Below are positions 62,248 through 64,000 of a DNA stretch of 64,000 nt, piece by piece. The notes below the pieces were generated by a model. That model was not told where the DNA came from and did not search any database. It saw nothing but the letters and a program-made list of their open reading frames with translations. The stretch is from NCBI GenBank assembly GCA_963662895.1, contig OY759982.1:620001-684000 (forward strand). Reading direction: 5' to 3'. Position 1 is the first letter of the stretch. Each line of letters starts with the position of its first letter. Made by a program: the position numbers and the translations under genes. Source of the DNA: GWE2-42-39 sp963662895 (GTDB lineage Bacteria > Bacteroidota > Bacteroidia > Bacteroidales > Prolixibacteraceae).

Positions 62248-64000
62248 ATGATGAGAATAATCAAATTCCTATTCTTGCTCGTGAATATTACTGCTTGCAA
62301 TATTATGCAGGAACAATCAGTACTTAAATACGTCGATCCTACTATTGGAGGTGTTGGCGTTGTGCTCGAACCGACAAGACCTACAGTTCATTTACCCAAT
62401 CAGATGATTAGGGTATTTCCCATTCGGAAGGATCAGTTGGATGATCGTGTCTTGAATTTTCCATTGACTAATGTTTCGCATCGGTTGTATTCAGTCTTTG
62501 GGTTTCTACCTCTTGATGAAGAGATAACCCCTGATAGTTGGCATAAATGGCAGACATACGATAATGAAATAACCCGGCCGTACTATTATGCTTCAGAGTT
62601 AGGCGATTCTGGTTGCTTTCTTGAGTTTACGCCCTCCAAAAAAAGTGGAATTTTCAGAGTATCTTTTTCCACAGATGCTAACCATCATTTGAGGTTGTCT
62701 ACCCTGAATGGTAACGGCAAAATTACTCTTCAGGGAAAACGGCAAATTGTAGGAGAAGAGGAATTTGCTGGAATGAAAGCTTATCTGCATGCCGAAATTA
62801 GCTCCGACGTAGTAGAGGGAAAGTATGTTAGTGATGCGGATAAAAATACTTTGATTATCGATGTTAATAATAGCTCAAAAACAGTTTCGTTTCGCTATGG
62901 CTTATCGTATATTAGCGTTGAGCAGGCCCGTATAAATCTTGAAAACGAAATTCCCAACGATAATTTCGAAGCCGTTAAGTCATCTGCCAAAGAGGCGTGG
63001 GATGATGCGTTGTCTCTCATTAGAGTGAAAGGTGGAACTGAAGCGCAAAAACGTGTTTTCTATACCGCTTTTTATCGCTGTTACGAGAGGATGGTCGATA
63101 TAAACGAGTATGGAAAATATTACAGTAATTACGATAAACAGATTCATGTATCGGACAAGCCTTTTTATGTCGATAACTGGATTTGGGATACCTATATCGC
63201 TCTTGAACCATTGCACACGATCATTAGGCCTGAGGTAGAGAGGGATCGAATCAATTCGTACATCGAAATGTATAAACAAGGGGGAACTATGCCATCTTTT
63301 GCCCTGGTAACAGGCGATTGGCCGGCTATGACCGGAAACTTTGCTGCTGCCTGGATAACGGATACATGGTTTAAGGGTGTGCGTGATTTCGATTTAAAGA
63401 CAGCTTATGACGGAATAAGGAAGAATTCGCTTGATGCTACCCTTATTCCGTGGAGCAACGGAAGCAAGACATCGCTCGATGAGTTTTACAATGAACATGG
63501 TTATATGCCCGGACTTCCACCGGGAGAAAAAGAAACGGTCGCCGAGATAGATGACACCTGGGAGAAACGCCAGTCGGTAGCGGTAACCACTGCAAATAGC
63601 TATTCCGATTGGTGTATCGCTCAGTTAGCATCAGAATTAGGGAAGCAGGACGATAAAGAACTTTTCCTTAAACGAGCTGCATTTTATAAAAATGTTTTCA
63701 GAACAGATAAAAATTTTATGTGGCCAAAGGATAAGGATGGCAATTGGATTGAACCATTTGATCCGCGATTTGCCGATCGCAGTTATTTTACCGAAAACAA
63801 TGCTTATACGTTCGACTGGGATGTAAAACATGATTTGAAGGGATTGTTTCAACTAATGGGAGGACGTGAAATGGCTGAAGCCAAGTTAGACCAATTGTTT
63901 AGGGAAGATCTGGGAATGCCAAAGTTTCGTTTCTGGGGAATTCTACCTGATGCTTCCGGTCTCGTCGGACAATTCTCTATGGGTAATGAGCCTGGTTTTC
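62248..64000 (+). CDS. GH92 alpha-mannosidase, partial (runs past the window end)
   Basis: The first 584 codons of a lipoprotein (lipobox NITAC, Cys17). The GH92 opening YVDPTIGGVGVVLEPTRPTVHLPNQM and then RVKGGTEAQKRVFYTAFYRCYERM, DNWIWDTYIALEPLH, the YKQGGTMPSFALVTGDWPAM region and GLVGQFSMGNEPGF are family landmarks. GH92 enzymes are calcium-dependent exo-alpha-mannosidases. The usual GGxG metal loop appears as GGVG. It follows the decayed insertion, so its link to the upstream pentose operon is uncertain; it fits better with the GH38 theme of the region. Confidence 0.93.
   Translation, partial: MMRIIKFLFLLVNITACNIMQEQSVLKYVDPTIGGVGVVLEPTRPTVHLPNQMIRVFPIRKDQLDDRVLNFPLTNVSHRLYSVFGFLPLDEEITPDSWHKWQTYDNEITRPYYYASELGDSGCFLEFTPSKKSGIFRVSFSTDANHHLRLSTLNGNGKITLQGKRQIVGEEEFAGMKAYLHAEISSDVVEGKYVSDADKNTLIIDVNNSSKTVSFRYGLSYISVEQARINLENEIPNDNFEAVKSSAKEAWDDALSLIRVKGGTEAQKRVFYTAFYRCYERMVDINEYGKYYSNYDKQIHVSDKPFYVDNWIWDTYIALEPLHTIIRPEVERDRINSYIEMYKQGGTMPSFALVTGDWPAMTGNFAAAWITDTWFKGVRDFDLKTAYDGIRKNSLDATLIPWSNGSKTSLDEFYNEHGYMPGLPPGEKETVAEIDDTWEKRQSVAVTTANSYSDWCIAQLASELGKQDDKELFLKRAAFYKNVFRTDKNFMWPKDKDGNWIEPFDPRFADRSYFTENNAYTFDWDVKHDLKGLFQLMGGREMAEAKLDQLFREDLGMPKFRFWGILPDASGLVGQFSMGNEPGF

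Overview
The window looks like a chromosomal segment of a Bacteroidota member, probably of the Bacteroidales/Marinilabiliales type. Evidence is three SusC/SusD pairs, two of them with an ECF sigma/FecR switch, several TAnnTTTG-type promoter elements, DUF4252, DUF3823 and TlpA/DUF4369 proteins, MeaB, and weak Shine-Dalgarno signals. No rRNA, tRNA or CRISPR array was seen, and no species call is possible from the sequence alone.

Region 1 (1-12.6 kb) is an accessory region and nearly all its genes lie on the minus strand. It starts with decayed genes: a frameshifted HU-like protein and a REP-associated transposase remnant carrying a 16-bp-stem palindrome. Next come a GIY-YIG/DUF4357 protein, a 548-aa orphan with a HEPN-like motif, an IS982-type insertion sequence with terminal repeats and a target duplication, a small winged-helix protein, and an AbiEii-type nucleotidyltransferase with its HTH antitoxin. 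That toxin-antitoxin pair has a palindromic operator at its promoter. A PPP-type metallophosphoesterase, two overlapping HEPN-type genes, an orphan, and three tandem XRE regulators with an operator cluster complete the region. Two near-identical imperfect palindromes, 7.3 kb apart in direct orientation and each just after a gene, have an attC-like fold.

Region 2 (12.6-18.3 kb) is a visibly GC-richer SusC/SusD pair with no sigma factor or enzymes beside it, followed by dispersed and 41-bp tandem repeats. Region 3 (18.3-28.2 kb) is core-like: a sigma/anti-sigma/DUF4252 operon, a Nudix hydrolase, a FadL-like porin, dihydrolipoyl dehydrogenase, a TlpA-like lipoprotein and MeaB. It is split by a 2.4-kb gene-free stretch full of repeats related to those after region 2.

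Region 4 (28.3-43.8 kb) is a polysaccharide utilisation locus: ECF sigma, FecR, STN-type SusC, SusD, a SusE-like lipoprotein, two GH38 alpha-mannosidase-type enzymes and a convergent LacI regulator. An alpha-mannose-containing glycan is the likely target.

Region 5 (44.3-64 kb) is a second locus: ECF sigma, FecR, SusC, SusD, a DUF3823 lipoprotein with an extra C-terminal domain, a beta-helix lipoprotein, a GH127-like protein with a fragment of a paralogue in front of it, then a tight operon ulaE-like / FGGY kinase / araD-like / DUF4432 / GRP-type sugar transporter. The three central enzymes would take L-xylulose to D-xylulose 5-phosphate, so the expected cargo is an unusual pentose, and no aldose isomerase is visible. 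A decayed insertion with a 13-bp target duplication follows, then a GH92 alpha-mannosidase that runs off the end of the window.
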